From Curtobacterium sp. MCSS17_008 (GTDB lineage Bacteria; Actinomycetota; Actinomycetes; Actinomycetales; Microbacteriaceae), in assembly GCF_003234185.1 (NCBI RefSeq), contig NZ_QKSM01000008.1:1-64000 (forward strand): a stretch of DNA of 64,000 nt, written 5' to 3'. Position numbers and translations under genes: made by a program. Each line of letters opens with the position of its first letter. Within the stretch, counting starts at the first letter, position 1. A model generated the notes under the pieces. The model was not told the origin of the DNA. It saw only the letters and a program-made list of their open reading frames with translations, and did not search any database. Positions 9,301-17,138 of the stretch are shown one piece after another.

Positions 9301-9871
9301 TGACCTCGGCGAAGTAGTTGTCCTTGCCGAAGATGTCGCGGTAGTCGGCCGCGGCCTGCAGCGCCTCGTCGTACTGGCCGAGGCGCAGACGCGTCTGAAT
9401 CTCACCCGAGGGGCAGCCCGTCGTGGCGATGATCCCCTCGTGGTACTGGTCGAGGAGCTCGATGTCCATGCGGGGCTTGAAGTAGTACCCCTCGATCGAC
9501 GCTCGGCTCGACAGGCGGAACAGGTTGTGCATGCCCGTCGTGTTCTCGGCGAACATCGTCATGTGCGTGTAGGCGCCGGAACCGGACACGTCGTCACCGC
9601 CGCCGTCGCCCCAGCGCACGCGCGTCTTGTCCGAGCGGTGGGTGCGGGGCGTGATGTACGCCTCGGTCCCGATGATCGGCTTCACGCCGCCGGCCTTCGC
9701 GGCCTTCCAGAACTCGAACGCGCCGAACATGTTTCCGTGGTCCGTGACCGCGACGGCGGGCATGCCCTGCGCGGCGGTCTCGGCGACCAGGTCGTTCAGC
9801 CTGGCGGCGCCGTCGAGCATCGAGTACTCGCTGTGCACGTGCAGGTGGACGAAGGAGTCGGAATCCGACAC
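6338..9871 (-). CDS. dnaE: DNA polymerase III alpha subunit
   Basis: A 1177-residue replicative polymerase (DnaE1 type). Domain order: the N-terminal PHP domain (FVHLHVHSEYSMLDGAARLND, then AVTDHGNMFG), the polymerase core with the catalytic motif PDFDVDFDDRRRGE near residue 405, the helix-hairpin-helix region, and a C-terminal OB-fold near residue 1030. The GTG start reading MSDSDSFVHL is preceded by GGAGG at good spacing; the in-frame sequence upstream is low-complexity and non-homologous. A TAGGCT -10-like element lies about 45 bp upstream. It is followed within 7 bp by the phosphotransferase gene. Confidence 0.97.
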   Translation of the reverse strand: MSDSDSFVHLHVHSEYSMLDGAARLNDLVAETAAQGMPAVAVTDHGNMFGAFEFWKAAKAGGVKPIIGTEAYITPRTHRSDKTRVRWGDGGGDDVSGSGAYTHMTMFAENTTGMHNLFRLSSRASIEGYYFKPRMDIELLDQYHEGIIATTGCPSGEIQTRLRLGQYDEALQAAADYRDIFGKDNYFAEVMDHGLEIERRVIEDVVRISKDLGIPLVGTNDLHYTHSHDAKSHAALLCVQSGSTLNDPNRFKFDADEFYLKTPQQMRHVFRDHPEACDNTLLIAERCNVEFDTAANYMPKFPVPEGETEHSWFEKEVAKGLQYRYPDGISREVQERADYEVGIINQMGFPGYFLVVADFINWSKNNGIRVGPGRGSGAGSMVAYAMRITDLDPIRHGLIFERFLNPDRVSMPDFDVDFDDRRRGEAIKYVTEKYGSERVAQIVTYGTIKAKQALKDSSRVLGFPFGMGEKLTKAMPPPVMGKDIPLTGIFDKDHPRYKEAVDVRTVVETDPEAKTVFDTALGLEGLKRQWGVHAAGVIMSSEPLIDIIPVMKREQDGQIVTQFDYPAAESLGLIKMDFLGLRNLTIISDALDNIKTNRGIELDLETMGLEDEAAYQLLQRGDTLGVFQLDGGPMRGLLRLMKPDNFEDISALIALYRPGPMGANSHTNYALRKNGEQPITPIHPELAEPLADILDQTYGLIIYQEQVMAIAQKVAGFSLGQADILRRAMGKKKKSELDKQYAGFEKGMQDNGYSAAAIKTLWDILLPFSDYAFNKAHSAAYGVVSFWTAYLKAHYPAEYMAALLTSVGDARDKLALYLNECRRMGIRVMPPDVNESIGFFAAVGDDIRFGMGAIRNVGFNVVDDIVAARTEKGPFESFHDFLRKIPISSANKRTVESLIKAGAFDEFGDTRRALVEIHEGAVESAVKVKRDEANGNVGFDFDSLFAEVAEEQPAAAPVSQVPDRPEWAKRDKLAFERDMLGLYVSDHPLAGLEIELAKHQSITIADLIAADDSVEGETVTVAGLLTSVQHRVAKSSGNPYGIVQIEDFGGEIGVMFLGKTYQEFGPSLVADSIVVLRGRVNVRDDGKALHAVSMFQPNVGDAMGSGPLTLSVPERQATTEIVTELAAVLGRHSGETEVRLRLLKDSVARTFELPFPVSLTPDLFGELKSLLGPRCLV

Positions 9872-10309
9872 GGGACCTCCGGGACGACGGGGACGGCTTC
9901 GGGGCGGGACAAGCCTAACCGTCGGCACCGACGTCCTCCGCGTGTCCGGCGCCGGTGCCGAGCGGCGTCCGGCAGCGCGGTCGCGCGGGCGGGCCGGACA
10001 CGCCGCACGCATCGCGCCGAGCGGGCGGAACCCGTCGGCAGGGGCCGCGAACCGGGACGGACACTGCCCGCTCGCGTACGGGCGGCGGACCCGACGACCC
10101 GCCGGCAGGGAGGCACGTGGAGGCGCCGCCACGCGCCTCCCGGCTGGCTCGCAGCGCGCAGCGCTCGACGGCCGGTCAGCTCAGGTCGCAGGACCTGCCG
10201 CTCACTTCTCCGACGGCCGGCGTGTTGCGCGACCGGTACGACCGCCGGCGGCGGGTCGTGCGACCAGAAGAGGCCCGCGCCGACGCCGCGCCTCCCGGCC
10301 CGCTGCCGC
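9872..10309. other. Intergenic region between the pseudouridine synthase and dnaE
   Basis: This 438-bp gap holds the dnaE promoter region (a TTAGGCTTG stretch on the minus strand at about 9911-9919), a GGGAGGC-type hairpin at 10108-10141, and degenerate copies of the TCGCACGAC-core repeat around 10180-10267 (clearest at 10243-10267, inverted, containing GGCGGCGGGTCGTGCGACC). No credible coding sequence was found. Confidence 0.6.
10108..10141. terminator. GGGAGGC-type hairpin 3' of the pseudouridine synthase gene
   Basis: Arms GGGAGGCACGTGG and CCACGCGCCTCCC (one mismatch) flank an 8-nt loop about 170 bases after the stop of the minus-strand synthase gene. There is no T tract. It belongs to the same hairpin family as those at 25, 30918, 32866, 37101 and 42448. 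Confidence 0.5.
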
Positions 10310-11239
10310 CTACGCGGAGGCCGCGCGGATGCGCTCCAGTGCCGTCTGCAGGTCCTCGGGGTAGTCCGCCGAGTAGGACACCCACTCCCCCGTGCGCGGG
10401 TGCTCGAACGCGAGCCGGACGGCATCGAGCCACTGCCGCGTCAGGCCGAGCTCGTTCGCGAGCACCGGATCGGCGCCGTACGTCGTGTCACCGACGAGGG
10501 GGTGCTTCGTCGCCGCCATGTGCACGCGGATCTGGTGGGTGCGCCCCGTCTCCAGGTGCACCTCGAGCAGGGTCGCCGCGCGGAAGGCCTCGAGGGTCTC
10601 GTAGTGCGTCACGCTCGGCTTGCCGTCGGCGGTGACCGCGAACTTCCAGTCGCTCGACGGGTGTCGGCCGATGGGGGCGTCGATCGTGCCCGAGGTCGGG
10701 TCCGGGTGCCCCTGCGCGAGAGCGTGGTACACCTTCTCGACCGTGCGCTCCTTGAACGCACGCTTGAGGTGCGTGTAGGCGAGCTCAGTCTTCGCGACGA
10801 CCATCAGGCCCGAGGTGCCGACGTCGAGCCGGTGCACGATGCCCGCGCGCTCGGCCGCCCCGGAGGTCGCGATCGTGAAGCCCGCGGCCGCGAGCCCGCC
10901 GGGCACGGTCGGTCCGTCCCACCCGGGCGAGGGGTGCGCGGCGACGCCGACGGGCTTGTCGACGACCACGATGTCCTCGTCGTCGTGCACGATCCGCATG
11001 CCGGGGACCTCGACCGGCACGATGCGCGGCGGTTCCTTCGGCGACCACTCGACCTCGAGCCAGGAGTCGGCGTGCAGCCGGTCGGACTTGCCGACCTCGA
11101 CGCCGTCGACCCGGACGCCGCCCGCTGCGACGACCTCGGCGGCGAAGGATCGGGAGAACCCGAGGAGCTTCGCGATGGCCGCGTCGACGCGCTCACCGGC
11201 GAGCCCGTCGGGGACGGGCAGGGAACGTTGCTCGCTCAC
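10310..11239 (-). CDS. RluA-family 23S rRNA pseudouridine synthase (RluD-like)
   Basis: A 309-residue pseudouridine synthase. The N-terminal S4 RNA-binding domain spans about residues 12-75 ([29 protein letters not shown]). The RluA catalytic domain follows with [19 protein letters not shown] and the catalytic aspartate in [30 protein letters not shown] lies near residue 245. The GTG start overlaps the lspA stop by 4 bp, so it is the third gene of the wag31-lspA-synthase run, an order common in actinobacteria. RluD-like is the closest type; which uridines it modifies cannot be fixed from sequence. Confidence 0.92.
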   Translation of the reverse strand: MSEQRSLPVPDGLAGERVDAAIAKLLGFSRSFAAEVVAAGGVRVDGVEVGKSDRLHADSWLEVEWSPKEPPRIVPVEVPGMRIVHDDEDIVVVDKPVGVAAHPSPGWDGPTVPGGLAAAGFTIATSGAAERAGIVHRLDVGTSGLMVVAKTELAYTHLKRAFKERTVEKVYHALAQGHPDPTSGTIDAPIGRHPSSDWKFAVTADGKPSVTHYETLEAFRAATLLEVHLETGRTHQIRVHMAATKHPLVGDTTYGADPVLANELGLTRQWLDAVRLAFEHPRTGEWVSYSADYPEDLQTALERIRAASA

Positions 11240-11931
11240 GTCGCGTCGTGCCCGAGGACGTCGCGACCGTCACGCGGCGCGCGGGGATCGGACTCGATGG
11301 TGACCGGACGGGAGGCACGACTCGCCTCCGCCTGGTCGGTGGACACCGTCGACTCGGCCGGACCGGCCTCCGCGCGGGCAGCGGCGGCGTCGGCTGCGCG
11401 CTGCTGCTTCGCCGAGAGCGCCCGGGTGCCGTCGAGGTTCACCCCGAGGATCACCAGGAGGACGAACACCACCATGCTGACGCAGATGAAGGAGTCGGCG
11501 ATGTTGTAGATCGCGGGCATCATCCACGGGGTCGAAATGAAGTCGACGACGTGTCCGCGCCCGAACCCGGGCTCGCGGAACAGCCGGTCGAGCAGGTTGC
11601 CCAGCGCTCCGCCGAGGAGCATGCCGAGCACGATCGCCCACCACATCGACCGGATGCGCCGGGCGAAGACGATGATGCCGACGACGACGGCCGTCGAGAC
11701 GATCGAGAACACCCAGGTCATGTTCACCGCGAACGAGAACGCGGCGCCGGGGTTCCGGACGTAGAACAGCTGCAGGGCGTCGCCGAGGACCGCGACGGGC
11801 TGGCCGTAGGGCAGGTTCGCGACGACGAGGGCTTTCACGCCCTGGTCGAGCGCCACCACGATGACAGCGGCGAAGGCCAGTGCCGCGATCGCGCGGACAC
11901 TGACCTTCGCCGATGGTGCTGGTCGGACCAA
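11236..11931 (-). CDS. lspA: Lipoprotein signal peptidase (signal peptidase II)
   Basis: A 231-residue inner-membrane aspartyl peptidase that removes signal peptides from prolipoproteins. The four hydrophobic helices are visible, as are the conserved VKNL-type and [12 protein letters not shown] segments and both catalytic aspartates, in GNLLDRLF and [11 protein letters not shown] hydrophilic C-terminal tail of about 50 residues is longer than in the E. coli protein. The only reasonable start is TTG, two bases after the wag31 stop and without a clear Shine-Dalgarno sequence, suggesting reinitiation or coupling with wag31. The end overlaps the pseudouridine synthase gene by 4 bp. Confidence 0.93.
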   Translation of the reverse strand: MVRPAPSAKVSVRAIAALAFAAVIVVALDQGVKALVVANLPYGQPVAVLGDALQLFYVRNPGAAFSFAVNMTWVFSIVSTAVVVGIIVFARRIRSMWWAIVLGMLLGGALGNLLDRLFREPGFGRGHVVDFISTPWMMPAIYNIADSFICVSMVVFVLLVILGVNLDGTRALSAKQQRAADAAAARAEAGPAESTVSTDQAEASRASRPVTIESDPRAPRDGRDVLGHDAT

Positions 11932-11933
11932 CG

Positions 11934-12626
11934 TCAGTTGCCGAAGCCCTGCGCCGACGCCGGCGCCGGGGTGAGGCCGGACTGCTCGGAGCCCGACCCG
12001 TCGAGCTCGGCGAGCTGACCCTGGATGTAGCTCTTGAGCTGCGCACGGTAGTCGCGCTCGAAGGTGCGGAGCTCGTCGATCTTGCCCTCGAGCTGGCGCT
12101 GCTCCTGCTCGAGCACCGCGACGCGCTGTCGGTTGGTGTTCTCGGTGTCGGCGATGATCTGGCGCTGCTTCGCCTCGGCCTCGGAGACCAGGCGGGCGGC
12201 CTGCGCGGTGCCCTCGGCGATGAGGGCGTCGCGCTTCTCGATGCCCTCGCGGACGTGCTCCTCGTGCAGGCGGCGGGCCAGCGTGAGCAGGTTCGTGGTG
12301 CCCTCGGTGTCCTCGTCGGCCGGCACGGTCGAGGGGGCCGGGGCCGCGGCGGCGACCGGCGCGGGCTCCGGAGCGGCGGCGACGGGGGCCGGCTCGGGCT
12401 CGGCGGCCGGTGCCGACTGCTCCGCGGGCTGCTCGCCGGCGGCCGGCTTCGGCGCCGACTCGGCGGCCTGCAGGCGCTGGCGGAGCTCGTCGTTCTCGGC
12501 CGTCAGGCGGCGGAGCTCGACGACGACCTCGTCCAGGAAGTCGTCGACCTCGTCCTGGTCGTAGCCCTCGCGGAACTTCGTCGGCTGGAACCGCTTGTTG
12601 ACTACGTCTTCCGGCGTCAAAGCCAT
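11934..12626 (-). CDS. wag31: DivIVA/Wag31 cell-pole scaffold protein
   Basis: A 230-residue coiled-coil protein that marks poles and septum and organises polar growth in actinobacteria. The N-terminal DivIVA domain is classical (MALTPEDVVNKRFQPTKFRE then GYDQDEVDDFLDEVV). A coiled coil follows, then a proline/alanine/glutamate-rich linker at about 70-115, then a second long coiled coil (LVSEAEAKQRQIIADTENTN) to near the C-terminus. The ATG is preceded by GAGGTGA at good spacing, and a TACATT -10-like box lies about 50 bp upstream. It is the distal partner of the dcw cluster, as in mycobacteria. Confidence 0.95.
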   Translation of the reverse strand: MALTPEDVVNKRFQPTKFREGYDQDEVDDFLDEVVVELRRLTAENDELRQRLQAAESAPKPAAGEQPAEQSAPAAEPEPAPVAAAPEPAPVAAAAPAPSTVPADEDTEGTTNLLTLARRLHEEHVREGIEKRDALIAEGTAQAARLVSEAEAKQRQIIADTENTNRQRVAVLEQEQRQLEGKIDELRTFERDYRAQLKSYIQGQLAELDGSGSEQSGLTPAPASAQGFGN

Positions 12627-12809
12627 TGCCGTCACCTCAATAGAACTGCTGAACGTGTGGAACCACTTGCGTCGCGACCGAATGTACCAGCCGCGTCGAG
12701 CGGTGCGGATGCCCGCCGGGGCGGACATCGATCCCGACCACCGTACACCGGGGCCGGTGCGGAACGGCGACCTCGCCGTGGCGTGGCGCGTGTCGCGGCC
12801 CGACGGTGG

Positions 12810-13106
12810 TCAGAAGGAGCGGGCGAGCGCGCCGACGACGACCCGGAGGATGATCACCACGAGCATGACGATCGTCCAGCCGAAGTCGAGCGCCACCGGC
12901 CCGAGCCGGAGCGGCGGGAGCAGGCGTCGGACGAACCGGATCGGCGGGTCGGTCAGGGTGTAGACCACGTCGGCGACGACGAGCATCGCGCCACGGGGGC
13001 GCCAGGTGCGGTTGTACGCCTGCACGATGTCGAACGCGAACCGGCCCCACATCACGAAGAAGTAGAGCAGGAGGGCGAAGGAGAGGATCCCGAAGACCAG
13101 TGACAC
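12810..13106 (-). CDS. yggT: YggT family membrane protein
   Basis: A 98-residue membrane protein of the YggT family (YlmG in Bacillus and plastids). Two hydrophobic segments at about residues 2-22 and 72-94 bracket the family-typical central part (AYNRTWRPRGAMLVVADVVY, TLTDPPIRFVRRLLPPLRLG). The start is GTG. It lies between sepF and wag31 as in most actinobacteria, and is thought to help membrane or division-protein organisation. The function is inferred from position only. Confidence 0.92.
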   Translation of the reverse strand: MSLVFGILSFALLLYFFVMWGRFAFDIVQAYNRTWRPRGAMLVVADVVYTLTDPPIRFVRRLLPPLRLGPVALDFGWTIVMLVVIILRVVVGALARSF

Positions 13107-13179
13107 GATGGGGCTCGCTCGGCTCGGGTGCGTCCGCCGTCACGGCGACCGCACGGGGCGGGGTGAACCGGGGGACGGC

Positions 13180-13752
13180 TCAGGACTGGGCGAAGAAGGA
13201 CGCCTCGATGTCGGACTCTACCTCAGCGGGCTCACCGCTCACCGCGACGTGGGCGGGTGAGAGCAGGAAGACCTTGTTCGTCACGCGCTCGATCTTGCCG
13301 TACAGGCCGAGCGACAGGCCCGACGCGAAGTCGATCATGCGGCGGGCGTCCGACTCGGTCATCTGCGAGAGGTTGATGATGACGGGGATGCCGTCGCGGA
13401 AGCTCTCGGCGATGGACTGGGCGTCCTTGTACTCGCGCGGGTGGACGGTGAGGATCTCGTTCATTTCCTGGACCGGGGTCGCCTTCTGTGCGGTCGTGTG
13501 CGAGCGGCGGAGCGGGGTGACCTGGGCGCCGCGCTGGTGGGTGTGCGTCTTGGGCTCGACGGGTGCCGCCGCCGGAGCAGGTGCGGCCGGTGCGGCTGCA
13601 GCGGGCGTCTCGGGCCCCGCGGTGGCGGCTGGCGCGGCAGCCGGAGCGGCGGCCTGGCGCGTGGGCGCCGGGGCCTGCTGCTGCTCGTCCTCGTACAGTT
13701 CCTCGTCGGCGAGGCCGAGGTAGACCATCGTCTTCTTGAGCGGGTTGGCCAT
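13180..13752 (-). CDS. sepF: Cell division protein SepF
   Basis: A 190-residue FtsZ membrane tether. The N-terminal amphipathic membrane-targeting segment ([19 protein letters not shown]) is followed by an alanine/proline-rich linker (about residues 25-80). The conserved SepF core comes next ([64 protein letters not shown]). The ATG is preceded by GGAGGAA. In actinobacteria, which lack FtsA, SepF is the main FtsZ anchor; here it lies two genes downstream of ftsZ in the same orientation. Confidence 0.95.
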   Translation of the reverse strand: MANPLKKTMVYLGLADEELYEDEQQQAPAPTRQAAAPAAAPAATAGPETPAAAAPAAPAPAAAPVEPKTHTHQRGAQVTPLRRSHTTAQKATPVQEMNEILTVHPREYKDAQSIAESFRDGIPVIINLSQMTESDARRMIDFASGLSLGLYGKIERVTNKVFLLSPAHVAVSGEPAEVESDIEASFFAQS

Positions 13753-13795
13753 GGTTCCTCCGGAGGTCGGTGCTCGTGGATGCCCTGCAACGAGG

Positions 13796-14515
13796 CTAGG
13801 GCGCGAGCGGCCGGTTTCCCGTGATTGCGCTCCCGATGCGGAGGTGTGTCGCGCCCTCGGCGATCGCCTCGGCGTAGTCGCCGCTCATCCCGGCGGAGAT
13901 GTCGGCGGCGTGCGGGGCGATCGCGACCACGCGTGACGAGATCGCGCGCAGACGGGCGAACGCTCGCCGGGGTTCCTCGTCGAGCGGCGCGACCGCCATC
14001 ACCCCGCGGAGCCGGATGGTCCCGGTCGCCAGGACACGCTCGACCATGGCGTCGACGTCGTCCGGCTGCACCCCACCGCGTCCGGGGTCGTCGGTGAGGT
14101 TGACCTGCACGAACCCGTCGATCACCCGTGGCTCGGGCTCGGTCTCGGTGGGCGCGAAGGCGTCGACCACGGAGCCACGGTCGAGCGACTGGACGACGTG
14201 CGCGTACCGACGTGCTTGTCGTGCCTTCTTGGACTGCAGCTGGCCGACGAAGTGCCACGTCAGGCCGAGGTCGGCGAGCTCGGCAGCCTTGGCCTGCGCC
14301 TCCTGGTGCCGGTTCTCCCCCACGTCGGTGACGCCGAGGGCGGCGAGTTCGCGGACGAGGGAGGCCGGGTGGTACTTCGTCACGACGACGAGCGTGAGCT
14401 CGTCGCTCGACCGCCCAGCGGCTCGCGCCGCGTCGGCGATGCCCGACCTGACGGACGCGAGACGCGCCTCCGGTCCGTCAGGGTCGACGGACGGGAGGCG
14501 CGTGTCGGCTGCCAA
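13796..14515 (-). CDS. yggS: YggS family PLP homeostasis protein
   Basis: A 239-residue pyridoxal-phosphate-binding protein that controls free PLP and amino-acid pools. Family marks are the PLP lysine in [20 protein letters not shown], the [13 protein letters not shown] segment, [13 protein letters not shown], and the C-terminal [20 protein letters not shown]. The only start upstream of the conserved region is TTG, seven bases after the ftsZ stop with AGGA at suitable spacing, so translation likely couples to ftsZ. A GCCTCC...GGAGGC hairpin sits within its first codons. The yfiH gene found between ftsZ and yggS in many actinobacteria is absent. Confidence 0.9.
   Translation of the reverse strand: MAADTRLPSVDPDGPEARLASVRSGIADAARAAGRSSDELTLVVVTKYHPASLVRELAALGVTDVGENRHQEAQAKAAELADLGLTWHFVGQLQSKKARQARRYAHVVQSLDRGSVVDAFAPTETEPEPRVIDGFVQVNLTDDPGRGGVQPDDVDAMVERVLATGTIRLRGVMAVAPLDEEPRRAFARLRAISSRVVAIAPHAADISAGMSGDYAEAIAEGATHLRIGSAITGNRPLAP
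14462..14503. repeat. Hairpin within the first codons of yggS
   Basis: Outer arms ACGCGCCTCC and GGAGGCGCGT (10 bp) enclose, after one mismatch, inner arms GTCCGTC and GACGGAC with a short loop. It begins 12 bases inside yggS. The polarity (GCCTCC first) is the reverse of the 3'-end hairpins elsewhere. It may modulate read-through or translation between ftsZ and yggS. Confidence 0.55.
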
Positions 14516-14522
14516 CGGCGTC

Positions 14523-15686
14523 CTACTTGAGGAAGTCGGGGACGTCGAGCTCGTCGTCGTCGTCGAACGCCGGGTCGGCGGCACGACGCACGGGGGCCTC
14601 GTGCTCCTGCGATGCCCACGACGGCGTACTGGTCGCCGTGTCCTCGATCGCACCGGTGCCGGCGGTCGCCGCCGAGGCGGACACGCCGGACTCCGGGTCG
14701 ACCCAGCTCGAGCGACGCTCCTTCTGCTGCGAGCTCGGCTCGCCGCCGTCGAAGCCCGCGGCGATGACGGTGACGCGGACCTCGTCGCCGAGGGTGTCGT
14801 CGATGACCGCACCGAAGATGATGTTCGCTTCGGGGTGGACGGCCTCCTGCACCAGGCGGGCGGCGTCGTTGATCTCGAAGATGCCGAGGTTCGACCCGCC
14901 CTGGATCGAGAGCAGCACGCCGTGCGCACCGTCGATCGAGGCCTCGAGCAGCGGCGACGCCACGGCGAGCTCGGCCGCCTTGATCGCCCGGTCCGCTCCG
15001 CGGGACGAGCCGATGCCCATGAGCGCCGAACCGGCGCCCTGCATGACGGACTTCACGTCGGCGAAGTCGAGGTTGATGAGGCCCGGGGTGGTGATGAGGT
15101 CGGTGATGCCCTGGACGCCGGCGAGCAGGACCTGGTCGGCGGTCGCGAAGGCCTCGACCATCGAGATGCCGCGGTCGCTGATCTCGAGCAGGCGGTCGTT
15201 CGGCACGACGATGAGGGTGTCGACCTCGTCCTTGAGGGAGGCGACGCCGTTCTCGGCCTGGGACTGCCGGCGCTTGCCCTCGAAGCTGAACGGCTTCGTG
15301 ACGACACCGATGGTGAGCGCACCGATCGACTTCGCGATGCGGGCGACCACGGGGGCACCACCCGTGCCCGTGCCGCCGCCCTCACCGGCGGTGACGAAGA
15401 CCATGTCGGCACCCGCGAGGGCCTCCTCGATCTCCTCGGCGTGGTCCTCGGCCGCGCGGCGGCCGACCTCGGGGTCCGCGCCGGCGCCGAGGCCGCGCGT
15501 GATCTCGCGGCCGACGTCGAGCTTGACGTCGGCATCGCTGAGCAGCAGTGCCTGTGCGTCGGTGTTGATCGCGATGAACTCGACGCCGCGCAGGCCGAGC
15601 TCGATCATGCGGTTCACGGCGTTCACGCCGCCGCCGCCGACACCGACGACCTTGATGACGGCGAGGTAGTTGTGGTTCGTGGTCAC
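14523..15686 (-). CDS. ftsZ: Cell division protein FtsZ
   Basis: A 387-residue tubulin-like GTPase that forms the Z ring. The N-terminus [20 protein letters not shown] carries the first glycine loop. The tubulin signature [20 protein letters not shown] is near residue 105 and the T7 synergy loop [11 protein letters not shown] near 205. The disordered linker ends in the conserved C-terminal peptide [11 protein letters not shown] that contacts SepF/FtsW. The GTG start follows GGAGG at 10-nt spacing. A 159-bp gap separates it from ftsQ and carries inverted-repeat motifs, so ftsZ probably has its own regulated promoter as well as read-through. Confidence 0.97.
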   Translation of the reverse strand: MTTNHNYLAVIKVVGVGGGGVNAVNRMIELGLRGVEFIAINTDAQALLLSDADVKLDVGREITRGLGAGADPEVGRRAAEDHAEEIEEALAGADMVFVTAGEGGGTGTGGAPVVARIAKSIGALTIGVVTKPFSFEGKRRQSQAENGVASLKDEVDTLIVVPNDRLLEISDRGISMVEAFATADQVLLAGVQGITDLITTPGLINLDFADVKSVMQGAGSALMGIGSSRGADRAIKAAELAVASPLLEASIDGAHGVLLSIQGGSNLGIFEINDAARLVQEAVHPEANIIFGAVIDDTLGDEVRVTVIAAGFDGGEPSSQQKERRSSWVDPESGVSASAATAGTGAIEDTATSTPSWASQEHEAPVRRAADPAFDDDDELDVPDFLK

Positions 15687-15701
15687 GTCAGTCGGGCCTC
15701 C

Positions 15702-15734
15702 GGTTGAACCCTCAACCTCTACTTGAAGTTCAGG
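15702..15734 (-). promoter_or_regulatory. Inverted-repeat motifs upstream of ftsZ, candidate FtsR operator
   Basis: GGTTGAACCCTCAACC (6-bp arms) at 15702-15717 overlaps TCAACCTCTACTTGA at 15712-15726 and the imperfect palindrome CCTCTACTTGAAGTTCAGG at 15716-15734. A 15-mer of the same form, TCAAC-N5-GTTGA, lies upstream of the mcdR-like gene at 50322-50336. FtsR, a MerR-type activator of ftsZ in Corynebacterium, is encoded at 50481-51185, so these are candidate FtsR sites; the assignment is inference. Confidence 0.45.
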
Positions 15735-15845
15735 GGCAATGCTGGTAGATGTGGTGCTCCCCCGAAGCTACGGGTGCGCTCCGCACGCTGTCGCCCCGCC
15801 ACGCCGCGTGTCGCCGATCAGGTCGGGCAGATCGCGCTCGGGAGG

Positions 15846-17138
15846 TCAGTCCTTCGCGCGGATGATCCCGTTGTCGGGCGCCGAGACGTCGAACTCGACC
15901 TTGCGGTCCGGGTCCCGAGACGCGTGGTCCGCCACGAGCGCGGCGAGCAGTGCTGCCTTGGCGTCCGACGCGTCGGGGCTCCCCCACACCACGGTCGAGC
16001 CGTCGTCGAGCGTGAGCGTGACGTCGTCGGCCGTGCTGGCGCGGACGTCGGTGACCTGGCGCCGGACCGTCGAGGGCAGCGAGAGGACGACCTCGGTCAT
16101 GGTCCGGAACACCGACGAGCCGAGCTTCGCACGGGCGACGTCGGCGACCGGCACCCCCTCGGGACGCTTCGGTGAGGACTGCACCACGATGCCGGCAGGA
16201 TCGACCAGGTCGTACGACGATCCCGACCGCACCGCGACGACCGGCGTCCGCTCGGTGACCGTCACGACGAGGGTGTGCGGCGGGAGCTCCTCGGTCACGT
16301 AGCTCTCGATGAGGGGGAAGCCGGCGATGTCCCGCTTCACCTCGTCGAGGTCGAGCCGCGCGAGCGGGGTCCCGACCTGGTCGGAGAGCGCCTGGCGCAG
16401 CGCCGTCGCGTCGACCCGTTCCGTCCCGCGGACCTCGATCGTCCGCAGCGCCATCAGCGGCGAGTACACGGCGACGAGGATCGAAGCGCCGAACACCACG
16501 ACGACGGTCGCCGCCGTGATCCAGGCAGCACGACGGTGCCGCGCACGGCGGGTGAAGCGCCGGACCTCGGCGCGCTCGAGCGACCTGCGGCGGCGCTTCG
16601 CCACGCGGGCCTCGCGGGCGGTCTCCGCCGCACGGACGCCGGCACCGAGCGGCGCCGCGTGCTCGTGCCGGTCGGGAGCGGGCGGTGCGACGGGGTCGAT
16701 GACGTCCGTCACGGTCGCGGCGGGGCCGGTCGCGGCGCCGCTGACGGCCGACGCGTCGAGGGCGTGCCCGTCCTCGCCGGTGCGGTGATCGGCGCCTCTG
16801 TCGTCGGCAGGCCGGTCGTCGTCCTGCTGGTACTCGCGGAGACGCTCGGCGACCGACGAGAAGCCGGCGCCGAGACGACGCCCGGCCGCGCTGGCGAATG
16901 CGCCGGCGCGGTCCCGGCGACCCGACGCACCGGACAATCCGGCGTCGGACGAGGTGACGGGTTCCTCGGATTGAGCCGGCGTACCGGGGGCGGGTCGAGC
17001 CTCCCGGCCGTCCACCGTCGAGCCGCGCGGCGACCGCCGCGGGACGACCGGGCCGCGACGTTGCCGCGGCGCCCGGGCACCGTCGGCCGGGGCGTCCGGT
17101 TCCTCCGGACGCCCGTCGAAGCCCTCGGGACGCTTCAC
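15846..17138 (-). CDS. ftsQ: Cell division protein FtsQ (POTRA domain)
   Basis: A 430-residue bitopic divisome protein. A very long, charged, low-complexity cytoplasmic N-terminus (about 200 residues, including the arginine-rich [20 protein letters not shown]) precedes one membrane helix ([20 protein letters not shown]) near residue 205. The POTRA domain follows ([20 protein letters not shown]), then the beta domain ([20 protein letters not shown]). The ATG overlaps the murC stop by 4 bp. E. coli FtsQ has only about 25 cytoplasmic residues, so the extension is notable but typical of the phylum. Confidence 0.93.
   Translation of the reverse strand: MKRPEGFDGRPEEPDAPADGARAPRQRRGPVVPRRSPRGSTVDGREARPAPGTPAQSEEPVTSSDAGLSGASGRRDRAGAFASAAGRRLGAGFSSVAERLREYQQDDDRPADDRGADHRTGEDGHALDASAVSGAATGPAATVTDVIDPVAPPAPDRHEHAAPLGAGVRAAETAREARVAKRRRRSLERAEVRRFTRRARHRRAAWITAATVVVVFGASILVAVYSPLMALRTIEVRGTERVDATALRQALSDQVGTPLARLDLDEVKRDIAGFPLIESYVTEELPPHTLVVTVTERTPVVAVRSGSSYDLVDPAGIVVQSSPKRPEGVPVADVARAKLGSSVFRTMTEVVLSLPSTVRRQVTDVRASTADDVTLTLDDGSTVVWGSPDASDAKAALLAALVADHASRDPDRKVEFDVSAPDNGIIRAKD

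Noticed and set aside
9905..9925. An iron box upstream of dnaE
   Set aside because: It matches the DtxR core at 10 of 13 positions but is explained by a TAGGCT -10 element, and iron control of dnaE is implausible.
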